Of a stretch of DNA of 64,000 nucleotides, positions 1 to 8,274 are shown piece after piece. Each line of letters starts with the position of its first letter. Positions within the stretch are counted from its first letter, which is position 1. Source of the stretch: Salinibacterium sp. TMP30 (lineage in GTDB: Bacteria; Actinomycetota; Actinomycetes; Actinomycetales; Microbacteriaceae); contig NZ_CP151642.1 in the NCBI RefSeq assembly GCF_038397785.1, positions 1,178,001 through 1,242,000 on the forward strand, written 5' to 3'. The notes under the pieces were generated by a model that was given only the letters and a program-made list of their open reading frames with translations, searched no databases and was not told the DNA's origin. The translations under genes and the position numbers were made by a program.

Positions 1-1
1 T

Positions 2-382
2 CCTGAGGAAGCGTTGGCGAGATACCCGCATCAGTTTTCTGGTGGTCAGCGTCAACGAATCTCTATCGCCATTGCGCTCGCGTGCGATCCAGTCGTGTTG
101 CTTGCGGACGAACCAACGACAGCGCTGGATGTGACGGTTCAGGCGGGCATTTTGCACTTGTTGCGCGACCTCGTGGATGAGCGTCAGCTTGCCGTGCTCC
201 TCGTTACGCACGATCTGGGGGTCATGAGCGCAATTGCTGATGACATCGCGGTGATGCGTCACGGTGAAGTGGTCGAATCGAACTCTCGTGACGAAGTTTT
301 CACCAACCCGCAGCACCCTTATACGCGGGAATTGCTCTCGTCGCTTCCGGGCGCAGCGGGCTTTGAGGAGGCAACGGAATGA
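2..382 (+). CDS. Dipeptide/oligopeptide ABC transporter ATP-binding protein, 5'-truncated by window edge
   Basis: C-terminal part (about 126 residues) of an ABC ATPase of the DppD/OppD type; the frame is open to the window edge, so the start lies outside. Visible parts in order: the signature FSGGQRQR, Walker B ending in LLADEPTTALD, the H-loop LLVTHD, and the C-terminal NPQHPYTRELLSSLP segment typical of oligopeptide-type ATPases. It would drive peptide or nickel-type substrate import together with the ATPase encoded next, whose ATG overlaps this stop in an ATGA arrangement, indicating translational coupling. The TTG inside the frame at 14 is not a credible start because the conserved signature motif begins just after it. 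The substrate cannot be read from the ATPase alone. Confidence 0.93.
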   Translation, partial: PEEALARYPHQFSGGQRQRISIAIALACDPVVLLADEPTTALDVTVQAGILHLLRDLVDERQLAVLLVTHDLGVMSAIADDIAVMRHGEVVESNSRDEVFTNPQHPYTRELLSSLPGAAGFEEATE

Positions 383-1221
383 GCGAGCTGCTTGAGGTCT
401 CTGACCTCGTAATTGAGTATCACGGTGCGAGCGTTGTGCGCGCCGTCGATGAGGTCTCGCTGACGATTGCGCCGGGCGAGGTGCTGGCGTTGGTCGGTGA
501 AAGCGGCTGTGGCAAGTCGAGTCTTGCCCGTGCCGTTGTTGGTATGGAGAAGCCGCGAGCTGGTTCAGTCAGCTACCGCGGTGCGAACGTTCCACTTCTG
601 GGCGTGCGGCGCCGCAAGCCGAACTTCACGTCGATCCAGATGGTGTTTCAAGACCCGAACTCGTCGCTCAACCCTCGCATTCGTGTCGGGCAACAAATTT
701 CTGAAGGCATTCGCACCGCAGTGGAGCGTGGTGATGAAGGCTCCGTTCCGGAGGAGTGGCTTGAGCGGGTGGGACTACCCACAGAAATGGTCTCTCGCTA
801 CGCCCACGAGTTGTCTGGTGGGCAACGGCAGCGTGTCGCGATAGCCCGTGCACTTGCTGCCCGCCCTGATCTGTTGGTTGCTGATGAACCGATCTCTGCT
901 CTGGATGCTTCGAGTCAGGCATCGGTCGCCAATATGATGCGCAGGCTCGCCTTCGATGCCGGGGCCGGCTTGCTCTTCATCTCACACGATCTGGCGATTG
1001 TGCGCCTCATCGCCGACCGCACCGTCGTGATGTATCGCGGAAGAATCGTGGAATCTGGGGTATCGGACCGTATCTGGAATGATCCCATTCACCCGTATAC
1101 TCGCGCCCTGATCTCGGCTATTCCGGAGCCTGATGGAAAGGGCAACCTTCCTGCGGCGCCCGCGGCCGACGCTCCAGAGGAGTGGCGCAGCAGCATCCCA
1201 GAGGCATTGGATCGTGTTTAG
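379..1221 (+). CDS. Dipeptide/oligopeptide ABC transporter ATP-binding protein (DppF/OppF-like)
   Basis: Complete 280-residue ABC ATPase. Walker A GESGCGKSS lies at about residues 40-48, the Q-loop FQDPNSSLNP near 93, the signature LSGGQRQR near 145, Walker B LLVADEPISALD near 165, and the switch His in FISHD near 203. The C-terminal NDPIHPYTRALISAIP element marks the oligopeptide/dipeptide family. It overlaps the stop of the preceding ATPase by 4 nt (ATGA), so the two are co-translated as the usual DppD-DppF pair energising a permease encoded upstream of the window. It is the last gene of its operon: the next gene is convergent, 87 nt away, and I see no clear hairpin between them. Substrate unknown. 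Confidence 0.95.
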   Translation: MSELLEVSDLVIEYHGASVVRAVDEVSLTIAPGEVLALVGESGCGKSSLARAVVGMEKPRAGSVSYRGANVPLLGVRRRKPNFTSIQMVFQDPNSSLNPRIRVGQQISEGIRTAVERGDEGSVPEEWLERVGLPTEMVSRYAHELSGGQRQRVAIARALAARPDLLVADEPISALDASSQASVANMMRRLAFDAGAGLLFISHDLAIVRLIADRTVVMYRGRIVESGVSDRIWNDPIHPYTRALISAIPEPDGKGNLPAAPAADAPEEWRSSIPEALDRV

Positions 1222-1308
1222 CGCGCCCTCAGTTGCACAAATATAGCTGCATGCCGCCGCGCTCGGGTCGAAGGTCGTGACGCACTCTCCGCACGACGCA
1301 CAGCGATG

Positions 1309-2763
1309 TCAGGCGCCGATCGCGAGATTCGGGATGTCTCTTATGCCGAACTCATGGATCAGCGCTGAGCGTGCAGCATAAAAGCCGCACAGGCCATGCA
1401 CTGCTGGACCAGGCGGAGTCGACGACGATGCAAGGTAGATTCCCTTCGTGGGAGTGCGCCAGGGATCGGTCGAGATCACAGGTCGCTTGATGAGTTGCGC
1501 GATAGTCACAGCGCCCGCAGAGAAGTCTCCCCCAACGTAATTCGGGTTGTATCGCTCAAGATCCATCGCGGTCATGTGACGTGAATCGAGGATCAGGTCG
1601 CGGAAGCCCGGCGCGAAGCGCTCGATCTGCGCAACGATCGCCTCGGTCATGTCGACGGTTGAGCCGTGGGGAACGTGAGCGTAGGCCCACAGCACGTGCT
1701 GACCTTGGGGAGCCCGGCTCGGGTCGAAGACTGTCGGTTGCGACACGAGCACATATGGAGATTCGGGGTGGATTCCGTTCGCAACCTGCGCTTCGGAATG
1801 GGCGATTTCTTCGCGTGACCCACCGAGATGGATGGTACTCGCACTGCGTACCTCGGGATTGGTCCACGGAACGGGTCCTGAGAGCGCGAAGTCGATCTTC
1901 GCGGCTGCGTTTCCGTATCGAAAACGACGTAACGCTCTGCGGTAGCGCATCGGGAGGTGATCGCCGGCGATGCGATCGAGGGCACGGGCCGAGACATCGA
2001 GCAACACGGCTTTCGATGAGGGCAACTGGTCGAGCGAGCGCACCTCGGTGCCGGTGGTGATCTCGCCACCATGGGCGCGCAGGTCGTCGGCCATCGCCTC
2101 GATGATGCCTTGGCTGCCTCCGACCGGAATCGCCCACCCGCGCGCGTGCGCCTGTGCGCCCAGCATGAGCCCTGCGCCGACTGTCGAGAGGCTCGGCATC
2201 GGTCCGATCGAATGCGCGTTGACGCCCGCGAGCATTGCGCGGGCACTACGTTCCCGAAAACGCATGTTCCAGGCTGGGGAACCCTGTTCGAGAACACGCA
2301 CTCCGAACGCGGCTGCGGCGATCGGATCGCGCGGAATTCGAAGTAGTTGGTTGCTGGTGAAGTCGGTAACAGCGTCAATGCGGTCGACGAGAGGTTTCAT
2401 GAGGCGACGCCAGGCCGCACCATCGCGTCCAAGCCCTTCGGCCGTGCGGGTTAGGTCTCGGTAAGCGATTCCCGCCTCGCCGTTGTCTAGTGGGTGCGCG
2501 TAGGAGATTTCGGGGACGATGAAGTCGAGTCTGCTAGTGAGCTGGAACTTGTGGAAGAAAGGCGACGCAAGTGCCATCGGATGAACGGCCGAACAGATAT
2601 CATGCCGGAATCCAGGAAGGGTGAGCTCCGCGGTGCGCGCGCCACCCCCGACCGTGTCATTGCGTTCGATGACCTGCACGGACAACCCGGCCCGTGCCAT
2701 CGTGACTCCGGCCGCAAGCGCGTTTGGTCCCGACCCGACGATGACAACATCCGTATCCGACAC
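1309..2763 (-). CDS. FAD/NAD(P)-dependent oxidoreductase, phytoene desaturase / PYROXD2-like
   Basis: A 484-residue flavoprotein with an N-terminal Rossmann motif VIVGSGPNALAAG (residues 8-20), then the IERNDTVGGGART element that contacts FAD, and a C-terminal SSSTPPGPAVHGLCG stretch typical of the CrtI/PYROXD2 superfamily FAD-binding end. I place the start at the GTG at 2763 because GGAAGG sits a few bases upstream and the Rossmann fold begins at once; a longer frame up to 2883 adds 40 residues with no domain. Family members desaturate or oxidise carotenoids, polyunsaturated chains or unknown lipids. No crtB or crtE gene is adjacent, so a carotenoid role is not supported here. Single-gene unit, divergent from the DUF3145 gene. 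Confidence 0.85.
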   Translation of the reverse strand: MSDTDVVIVGSGPNALAAGVTMARAGLSVQVIERNDTVGGGARTAELTLPGFRHDICSAVHPMALASPFFHKFQLTSRLDFIVPEISYAHPLDNGEAGIAYRDLTRTAEGLGRDGAAWRRLMKPLVDRIDAVTDFTSNQLLRIPRDPIAAAAFGVRVLEQGSPAWNMRFRERSARAMLAGVNAHSIGPMPSLSTVGAGLMLGAQAHARGWAIPVGGSQGIIEAMADDLRAHGGEITTGTEVRSLDQLPSSKAVLLDVSARALDRIAGDHLPMRYRRALRRFRYGNAAAKIDFALSGPVPWTNPEVRSASTIHLGGSREEIAHSEAQVANGIHPESPYVLVSQPTVFDPSRAPQGQHVLWAYAHVPHGSTVDMTEAIVAQIERFAPGFRDLILDSRHMTAMDLERYNPNYVGGDFSAGAVTIAQLIKRPVISTDPWRTPTKGIYLASSSTPPGPAVHGLCGFYAARSALIHEFGIRDIPNLAIGA

Positions 2764-2959
2764 ATAAAACCTTCCCGTTTGACCGCAGTGCGCGCTGTTC
2801 GACACGAGTACACAAATATAATTGCGTGCTTGTATTTTCGCAGACTCTTCGGCGATAATGTCCACAAGCGCTTTGGCGCACAATTTAATAGCTCAGTGTT
2901 GTCACACACACCGTTCATGGGTCGATGGGGAAGTCGCACCCAAACGGAACGGAGATATC
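2764..2959. promoter_or_regulatory. Divergent intergenic region between oxidoreductase and DUF3145 gene
   Basis: AT-rich 196-bp divergent region. On the plus strand there is a perfect TATAAT at 2817-2822 and a GATAAT at 2854-2859, the latter 18 bases after TTGTAT; either could serve the DUF3145 gene. On the minus strand TATATT overlaps the first element. These are visual matches only. Confidence 0.35.
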
Positions 2960-3463
2960 GTGACTGCACAAAACTCTCGCGGAGTGCTCTATGTGCACTC
3001 TGCTCCTCGCGCGCTCTGCCCACATATTGAATGGGCAGCAGGTCGCGCTCTTGAACGTGCCGTGAACTTCACCTGGGACGATCAGCCGGTACTCAAGGGT
3101 TCTCAGCGCGCTGAGTTCTATTGGGAGGGACCTCGGGGTTCGGGCGCCAAGCTCGCTTCGTCGCTTCGCGGCTGGGAGCACCTCCGGTTTGAGGTCACCG
3201 AAGATCCTTGTGCTGGCAGCGATGGGGGGCGTTGGATGCACACGCCAGACCTCGGTATCTTCTTTGCCCAAACGGACACAGTGGGCAACATGGTCGTTCC
3301 CGAAGACCGCGTTCGGTATGCGATGGAAGTAGCGGGTTCTGACGCATTCGAACTCCACCGTGAACTTCGTTTGGCCCTCGGCCAGGCGTGGGATGACGAA
3401 CTGGAATCGTTCCGTCACGCAGGCCAAGACTCCGCCGTGGTGTGGCTACATAAGGTGGGATGA
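2960..3463 (+). CDS. DUF3145 family protein
   Basis: A 167-residue protein of the actinobacteria-specific DUF3145 family (start region VTAQNSRGVLYVHSAPRALC, with a CPHIEWA segment). Function unknown; in Streptomyces and relatives the gene sits beside the fabDHPF fatty-acid operon, and here it lies about 1 kb from fabF. I chose the GTG at 2960 because GGAG is placed 5 nt upstream and the family N-terminus starts there; the open frame continues upstream to 2822 with non-conserved sequence. No signal peptide or membrane segment is visible. Its stop overlaps a possible small downstream ORF (ATGA at 3460-3463). Confidence 0.88.
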   Translation: MTAQNSRGVLYVHSAPRALCPHIEWAAGRALERAVNFTWDDQPVLKGSQRAEFYWEGPRGSGAKLASSLRGWEHLRFEVTEDPCAGSDGGRWMHTPDLGIFFAQTDTVGNMVVPEDRVRYAMEVAGSDAFELHRELRLALGQAWDDELESFRHAGQDSAVVWLHKVG

Positions 3464-3621
3464 CAGTGATCTCAGCGCACACTCGTATTCGGGAATCGGT
3501 GGTCGACACGCGTATTCCGCTCGTGGAGTGGGAAGACTGTCGTGATGTGGTTCTTGATCCCCTGGGGATGGTTTTCGATGGCGAGTGCACCGAGCACGAT
3601 GGATGCCGCTCTATTGTGTAG
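3460..3621 (+). CDS. Possible 53-residue protein coupled to DUF3145
   Basis: Short open frame starting with the ATG of an ATGA overlap with the DUF3145 stop and ending at TAG 3619-3621. The predicted peptide is acidic and ends in DGECTEHDGCRSIV, with three Cys (one further upstream) and a His that could form a small metal site. I do not recognise the family. The 4-nt overlap is the same coupling seen at other true gene pairs here (fabD-fabH, dut-DUF3710), which favours translation; the short length and lack of a known homologue count against it. Confidence 0.4.
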   Translation: MTVISAHTRIRESVVDTRIPLVEWEDCRDVVLDPLGMVFDGECTEHDGCRSIV

Positions 3622-3814
3622 CGCTAAACCGTCCTTCGGCATCCCCTGCTGACAATTCTCTTCGAGCGTTCCTTTCAGGTCGCATCCAGCTGACTCCCGG
3701 CGTAGCGTTGAGGCGTGGCCGGAAGCGTTCGAGCGCAGTTGTCACACTGGACCTGTCTTAGGTCTTCGGACTATCCTTTCCGGCTGAACCTCATTCAAGA
3801 TTGGAAGGAACACA

Positions 3815-4552
3815 ATGTCGAGATTTGACGGAAAAGTAGTTCTCATCAGCGGCGGAGCGCGCGGTATGGGTGAGACTCACTCGCGCGGCATCGTCGCGGA
3901 AGGTGGCAAAGTCGTCATCTCTGACGTGCTTGATGCCGAAGGCCAGACGCTCGCAGACGAGCTTGGCGAAAGCGCGGTTTATACGCACCTCGATGTCACG
4001 AAGGAAGACGACTGGAACAGTGCAGTGAAGCTTGCTGTCGACACCTTCGGCGGCCTCAACGTACTCATCAACAACGCAGGCATCGTCAATTTCGGCACGC
4101 TCGACGCGTACACCGAGAAGGACTGGTCGCTCATCATTGGCATTAACCTCACCGGCGCATTCTTGGGAATTAAAGCTGCAACACCGGAGCTGGTTAAGAA
4201 TGAGACATCGTCGATCGTCAACATCTCGTCGACGGCTGGCATGCAAGGCTATGCGGCCCTTCATGGTTACACCGCATCGAAGTTTGGGCTGCGCGGACTC
4301 ACCAAGTCCGTTGCGATGGAACTGGGAAGCCAAGGCGTGCGAGTGAACTCGGTTCACCCCGGCGGCATCCGAACCCCGATGACGGAAGGGCTCGGCGTCG
4401 AGAACCCCGGAACTCCCATCAACCGTCTCGGTGAACCCGAAGAAGTAACAAAGCTCGTACTCTTTTTGGCGAGCGACGACGCAAGCTTCTCGACGGGTTC
4501 AGAGTTCATCATCGACGGCGGTACTCTCGCCGGTGAAGGCGCCGTTGGCTAG
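3815..4552 (+). CDS. SDR-family NAD(P)-dependent oxidoreductase
   Basis: A 245-residue classical short-chain dehydrogenase. The cofactor loop ISGGARGMGE is at residues 11-20, the NNAG motif near 85-88, the catalytic Ser near 138 and the YTASK catalytic Tyr152/Lys156. The C-terminal SGSEFIIDGG strand is the normal SDR end. It resembles the 3-alpha/20-beta-hydroxysteroid dehydrogenase-like subgroup, but the natural substrate cannot be told. GGAAGGA lies 5-6 nt before the ATG. It is convergent with fabF (36-nt gap) and lies between DUF3145 and the fab operon, a spot where other actinobacteria usually have no gene. It could be an acyl-chain reductase, but nothing in the sequence proves a link to FAS. 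Confidence 0.9.
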   Translation: MSRFDGKVVLISGGARGMGETHSRGIVAEGGKVVISDVLDAEGQTLADELGESAVYTHLDVTKEDDWNSAVKLAVDTFGGLNVLINNAGIVNFGTLDAYTEKDWSLIIGINLTGAFLGIKAATPELVKNETSSIVNISSTAGMQGYAALHGYTASKFGLRGLTKSVAMELGSQGVRVNSVHPGGIRTPMTEGLGVENPGTPINRLGEPEEVTKLVLFLASDDASFSTGSEFIIDGGTLAGEGAVG

Positions 4553-4588
4553 CGCTGCCGAGGCATCGAACGTGGCTGGATGCTGCAG

Positions 4589-5824
4589 TTAGACCGAACG
4601 GAACGCCGCTACAGCGTTGTGTCCACCGAAGCCGAACGAGTTGCTGATTGCCAACTGCGCGCCCGAGCCAAGATCGCGAGGCGACGTGACGACATCTAGC
4701 GGAATCGCGGGATCCTGCTCCGTGAGGTTGATCGTCGGGGGAGCTGTGCGGTGGTGAAGTGCCAGGACCGTAAAGATCGCCTCGAGTGCACCGGTTCCGC
4801 CCAAAAGATGGCCTGTGGCCGCCTTTGTGGCAGAAACGGGAATGTTAGGCAGGTGCTCACCGAAGATGCGCAGGAGAGCCTTGTACTCGGCAATGTCGCC
4901 AACGGGGGTGCTCGTTGCGTGGGCGTTGATGTGCGTCACCTGGTCGGGCGTTGCTCCCGCAACTTCCAGAGCATCACGAACGGCACGAGCTGCAGCCGTT
5001 CCCTCAGGGTCGGGCGCGGTGATATGGAACGAGTCACTCGTGACTGCTCCACCGGCGAGCTCAGCATAAATCTTTGCACCGCGAGCAAGAGCGTGCTCTT
5101 CCGTCTCAAGAACGAGAGTTGCGGCACCCTCACCGAGCACGAAACCATCACGCGAAATGTCATAGGGGCGCGAAGCGGTTGCCGGGTCGTCATTGCGCTT
5201 CGATAGAGCTTGCATTGACGCGAACGCTGCGATCGGAAGCGGGTGAACAACAGCCTCAGTACCACCGGCGATGACGACATCAGCCAGTCCAGCTTGAAGG
5301 TGTGCGTAAGCGTTGGCGAGAGCCTCGGTGCTGGAGGCGCACGCGGAAACATCGGTGCGAGCGTATGCGCGCGATGGGATTGCCATGCTAATCGCGGCGG
5401 CAGCGGCGTTCGGCATCAACATCGGGATCGTCATTGGCAAGACGCGACGCGGACCCTTTTCGCGCAGGGTGTCCCACGCATCGAGCAGAGTCCAAAGGCC
5501 ACCGATCCCGGTGGAGTAGTCGACACCGATGCGAACAGGGTCGATGTCGGGCGAACCCGCATCGGCCCAGGCTTCACGGGCGGAAATCAAAGCGAATTGG
5601 CTAGAAGGGTCGAGTCGTTTGTATTCAACACGCTCCAAAACCTCTTCGGGGCGTACTTTTGCCTGTGCGGCGAACGTTACGGGGAGAGAATGCTCTGCGA
5701 CCCAATCATGCTCGAGGGTCCGAGCGCCAGATTCGCCAGCGAGAAGGGCGTTCCACGACTCGGTTGCGGTTCCGCCGAGTGGCGTGGTGGCACCAATGCC
5801 AGTTACAACGATCTTTTTGGTCAT
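4589..5824 (-). CDS. fabF: Beta-ketoacyl-[ACP] synthase II
   Basis: A 411-residue condensing enzyme that extends acyl-ACP with malonyl-ACP in type II fatty-acid synthesis in the cytosol. The nucleophile is Cys162 in DVSACASSTEA; the two active-site His lie in the INAHATSTPVGD and KAATGHLLGG motifs, and the glycine-rich ISNSFGFGGHN closes the fold. AAGGAA precedes the ATG by about 6 nt. It is the last gene of the fabD-fabH-acpP-fabF operon, separated from acpP by 114 nt that hold a strong hairpin, so its level may be set apart from that of acpP. The length is normal for FabF. Confidence 0.96.
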   Translation of the reverse strand: MTKKIVVTGIGATTPLGGTATESWNALLAGESGARTLEHDWVAEHSLPVTFAAQAKVRPEEVLERVEYKRLDPSSQFALISAREAWADAGSPDIDPVRIGVDYSTGIGGLWTLLDAWDTLREKGPRRVLPMTIPMLMPNAAAAAISMAIPSRAYARTDVSACASSTEALANAYAHLQAGLADVVIAGGTEAVVHPLPIAAFASMQALSKRNDDPATASRPYDISRDGFVLGEGAATLVLETEEHALARGAKIYAELAGGAVTSDSFHITAPDPEGTAAARAVRDALEVAGATPDQVTHINAHATSTPVGDIAEYKALLRIFGEHLPNIPVSATKAATGHLLGGTGALEAIFTVLALHHRTAPPTINLTEQDPAIPLDVVTSPRDLGSGAQLAISNSFGFGGHNAVAAFRSV

Positions 5825-5892
5825 TTCACGTTCCTTCGAATGTACGGCTCAGGCATTCCACAAGGGGTGCGCGTCGACGTGGCCTGCGCGGA

Positions 5893-5920
5893 GGCCAACC
5901 GCTGCAGTAAGCGGCTGGCC
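5893..5920 (-). terminator. Hairpin between acpP and fabF
   Basis: Inverted repeat GGCCAACCGCT / AGCGGCTGGCC (11-bp arms, one mismatch, 6-nt loop). There is no U-tract after it on the minus strand, so it is more likely a partial terminator, a processing site or an mRNA stabiliser below the highly expressed acpP than a full stop. Confidence 0.5.
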
Positions 5921-5938
5921 GTCCACGTTTAGCTAGTG

Positions 5939-6187
5939 TTAGCCCTGGGCGTTGGTGATGAAGCTCACAGCGTCGCCGACGGTCTTGAGGTTCTTTACCT
6001 CTTCGTCGGGGATCTTTACGTCGAACTTCTCTTCTGCATTGACGACAATCGTCATCATCGAAATCGAGTCGATATCGAGGTCATCGGTGAACGACTTGTC
6101 CATCTCGACAGTGTCGGTCGCAATGCCGGTCTCGTCGTTGATGAGCTCAGCCAGTCCGGCCATGACTTCTTCGGTGGACAGTGCCAT
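5939..6187 (-). CDS. acpP: Acyl carrier protein
   Basis: An 82-residue acidic four-helix carrier that takes a 4'-phosphopantetheine arm on Ser41 in the motif DLDIDSISMM, where most ACPs have DSL. It shuttles growing acyl chains between FabD, FabH and FabF products of the same operon. I start at the ATG at 6187, which is preceded by AAGGAG at good spacing; the open frame to 6241 adds 18 residues with no ACP similarity. The gap to fabH is 68 nt. The I in place of L after the modified serine is a mild departure also seen in other actinobacterial ACPs. Confidence 0.96.
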   Translation of the reverse strand: MALSTEEVMAGLAELINDETGIATDTVEMDKSFTDDLDIDSISMMTIVVNAEEKFDVKIPDEEVKNLKTVGDAVSFITNAQG

Positions 6188-6255
6188 TTTTTTCTCCTTG
6201 GGATGTAAATTGACCGTTAGCCAGTGTAGGCCAGCAGTCACGTTTCGCGGGGTTA

Positions 6256-7260
6256 CTAAGGCAGAACGATTACTTGTGCGCCAAAAACAAGTCCGGCGCC
6301 GAAGCCAATCTGCAGGGCGAGTCCGCCACTGAGTTCAGGATGATCGTTAAGCAAACGGTGAGTCGCCAACGGAATCGACGCCGCCGATGTGTTGCCAGTG
6401 TCCGCGATATCGCGTGCGATAACTACTGACTCGGGAAGCTTCAGCTGCTTCGCAAACTCATCGATGATGCGCATGTTGGCCTGGTGGGGGATGAACGCGG
6501 CAAGATCCTCTGCGGTGATGCCTGCGACATCCAAAGCCTCCTTAGCGACCTTTGCCATGTCCCACACAGCCCAACGGAATACCGCTTGGCCCTCTTGGCG
6601 GAGCGTCGGCCATGCGGCATCACCTGAACGGTACTCGAGGAGCGTGGCATTCATACCCACTGCGTCTGCGCGCGAGCCGTCGGAGCCCCATACCGGAGCT
6701 GAAATGCCGGGAGTGTCGCTAGGTCCGATAACCACCGCACCAGCACCGTCGCCCAGCAGGAACGAGATCGAACGATCAGCGGGGTCAACCACATCGGAAA
6801 GCTTCTCGGCCCCAATGACAAGCGCGTACTTGGCTGCACCTGCGCGAACTAGCGCATCCGCTTGCGTAACGGCATAGCTGAAGCCGGCGCATGCTGCGTT
6901 CATGTCGTATGCAGCTGCTGGGTTTGCGCCGACTCTGTCCGCCACTACAGCAGCGATTGACGGAGATTGCTGAACGTTGCTGATCGTCGCAACGATAACG
7001 ACGCCAATCTCCGCTGGATCTATTCCAGACTTCTCGATGGCTTCACGTGCGGCCTCGGTAGCCAAATCCACCGCGAGGATGCCGGGGGAAGCCCGATGAC
7101 GAGTAATCATGCCCGTACGCTTCTGAATCCACTCGTCACTTGAGTCGATCGCTTCGACGAGCTGATCGTTGTCAACGATGAGGTCGCCGCGTGCAGCGCC
7201 ATAACTGTAGATCTTTGTGAACTGCGATCCGACAGACTGGGTGAGGGTGGGTGCGGTCAT
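6256..7260 (-). CDS. fabH: Beta-ketoacyl-[ACP] synthase III
   Basis: A 334-residue initiating condensing enzyme joining an acyl-CoA primer to malonyl-ACP. The nucleophile Cys124 is in NAACAGFSYA, the His in FIPHQANMRI and the Asn in DTGNTSAASIP complete the Cys-His-Asn triad. Actinobacterial FabH enzymes often take branched primers, giving iso/anteiso fatty acids, but selectivity cannot be read by eye. Its ATG overlaps the fabD stop in ATGA (7257-7260), so translation is coupled. Confidence 0.96.
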   Translation of the reverse strand: MTAPTLTQSVGSQFTKIYSYGAARGDLIVDNDQLVEAIDSSDEWIQKRTGMITRHRASPGILAVDLATEAAREAIEKSGIDPAEIGVVIVATISNVQQSPSIAAVVADRVGANPAAAYDMNAACAGFSYAVTQADALVRAGAAKYALVIGAEKLSDVVDPADRSISFLLGDGAGAVVIGPSDTPGISAPVWGSDGSRADAVGMNATLLEYRSGDAAWPTLRQEGQAVFRWAVWDMAKVAKEALDVAGITAEDLAAFIPHQANMRIIDEFAKQLKLPESVVIARDIADTGNTSAASIPLATHRLLNDHPELSGGLALQIGFGAGLVFGAQVIVLP

Positions 7261-8177
7261 GCGTTGGCCTCCATCAGGTCAAATGCTGCTGCTAAGTCGT
7301 CTGGTGTTTTGACTGCGACTGCGGGGATACCGCGGAGTGCGCGCTTTGCGAGACCAACGAGAGCACCCGCTGGCGCGAGCTCGATAATTCCGGTGACCCC
7401 GGCATCTGCCAGTGAGGTCATGGTGAGATCCCAGCGAACCGGGGATGACACTTGGCCCACCAACAGGTCAACAAAGTGTTCGCCGACTTCAATCAGCGAA
7501 CCATCGCGGTTCGTGTAGATCGCCAGCGTTGGGTCGTTCTTAGTGAGACTTGATGCGACTGTTTCGAGGTGAGCAACAGCCGGCTGCATGAAGCGCGTGT
7601 GGAATGCCCCGGCGACTTGGAGTGGCACGACTCGCGTTCCCTTCAGCGGGTACTCGGCAAGCTTGGCGAGGGCATCGAGTGCTCCGGCCACGACAATCTG
7701 GCCGCCACCGTTGAAATTTGCGGGCTGCAATCCGAGCTCGGCGAGCCGTTCGAGCAACGCAGCTTCATCGCCGCCGATTACGGCCGACATTCCCGTCGCT
7801 TCGAGTGCTGCTGCAGAAGCCATAGCAGAACCACGTTCAACGACAAATCGAATCGCGTCATCCTCTGACAGGATTCCCGCGGCAGCAGCGGCCGTGATCT
7901 CGCCAACAGAGTGGCCGGCGACGGCGCCAATGTACTCGTCACGTCCACCAGCGGTGAGTGCGTTTAGTGTGAGCAGTCCGGCCGCAACAATGAGCGGCTG
8001 AGCCACCGCGGTATCGCGGATGGTGTCGGCATCTGAAACCGTTCCGTGCGTGACGAGATCGATGCCCGCAACGTCTGAGATAGCCCCGAGCTGGTCTCGC
8101 AACCTCTCGTCTTCGAGCCACGGTGCAAGGAATCCAGGAGTTTGGGAGCCCTGACCGGGCGCTACTACAACAATCAC
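7257..8177 (-). CDS. fabD: Malonyl-CoA:ACP transacylase
   Basis: A 306-residue transacylase that loads malonyl groups onto ACP. The oxyanion GQGSQ is at residues 8-12 and the catalytic Ser90 is in GHSVGE; GAFHTRFM carries the catalytic His. The start is a GTG at 8177. No Shine-Dalgarno is visible; instead CAGACT lies 6 nt upstream, matching the leaderless pattern seen at many genes in this window. First gene of the fabD-fabH-acpP-fabF operon, 97 nt downstream of fasR, whose Streptomyces orthologue activates this operon. Confidence 0.95.
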   Translation of the reverse strand: MIVVVAPGQGSQTPGFLAPWLEDERLRDQLGAISDVAGIDLVTHGTVSDADTIRDTAVAQPLIVAAGLLTLNALTAGGRDEYIGAVAGHSVGEITAAAAAGILSEDDAIRFVVERGSAMASAAALEATGMSAVIGGDEAALLERLAELGLQPANFNGGGQIVVAGALDALAKLAEYPLKGTRVVPLQVAGAFHTRFMQPAVAHLETVASSLTKNDPTLAIYTNRDGSLIEVGEHFVDLLVGQVSSPVRWDLTMTSLADAGVTGIIELAPAGALVGLAKRALRGIPAVAVKTPDDLAAAFDLMEANA

Positions 8178-8183
8178 TTAGCT

Positions 8184-8189
8184 AGTCTG
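8184..8189 (-). promoter_or_regulatory. Candidate -10 element of fabD (leaderless)
   Basis: On the minus strand CAGACT ends 6 nt before the fabD GTG. It keeps the key A2 and T6 of the TANNNT consensus but has C at the first position. Confidence 0.4.
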
Positions 8190-8246
8190 CCAATCTTTTG
8201 TCGAAACCGCTTGGATGACCCCACCAAACCTTTGAGGGATCGTTGT

Positions 8247-8256
8247 GTGAATTCAC
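8247..8256. promoter_or_regulatory. Palindrome GTGAATTCAC upstream of fabD
   Basis: A perfect 10-bp palindrome 70 nt upstream of the fabD start, flanked by further partial symmetry (TTG / CAA). Its place fits an operator for the neighbouring FasR-type activator, but the factor is a guess. Confidence 0.3.
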
Positions 8257-8274
8257 CAAAAGAGCGGGGCGATG

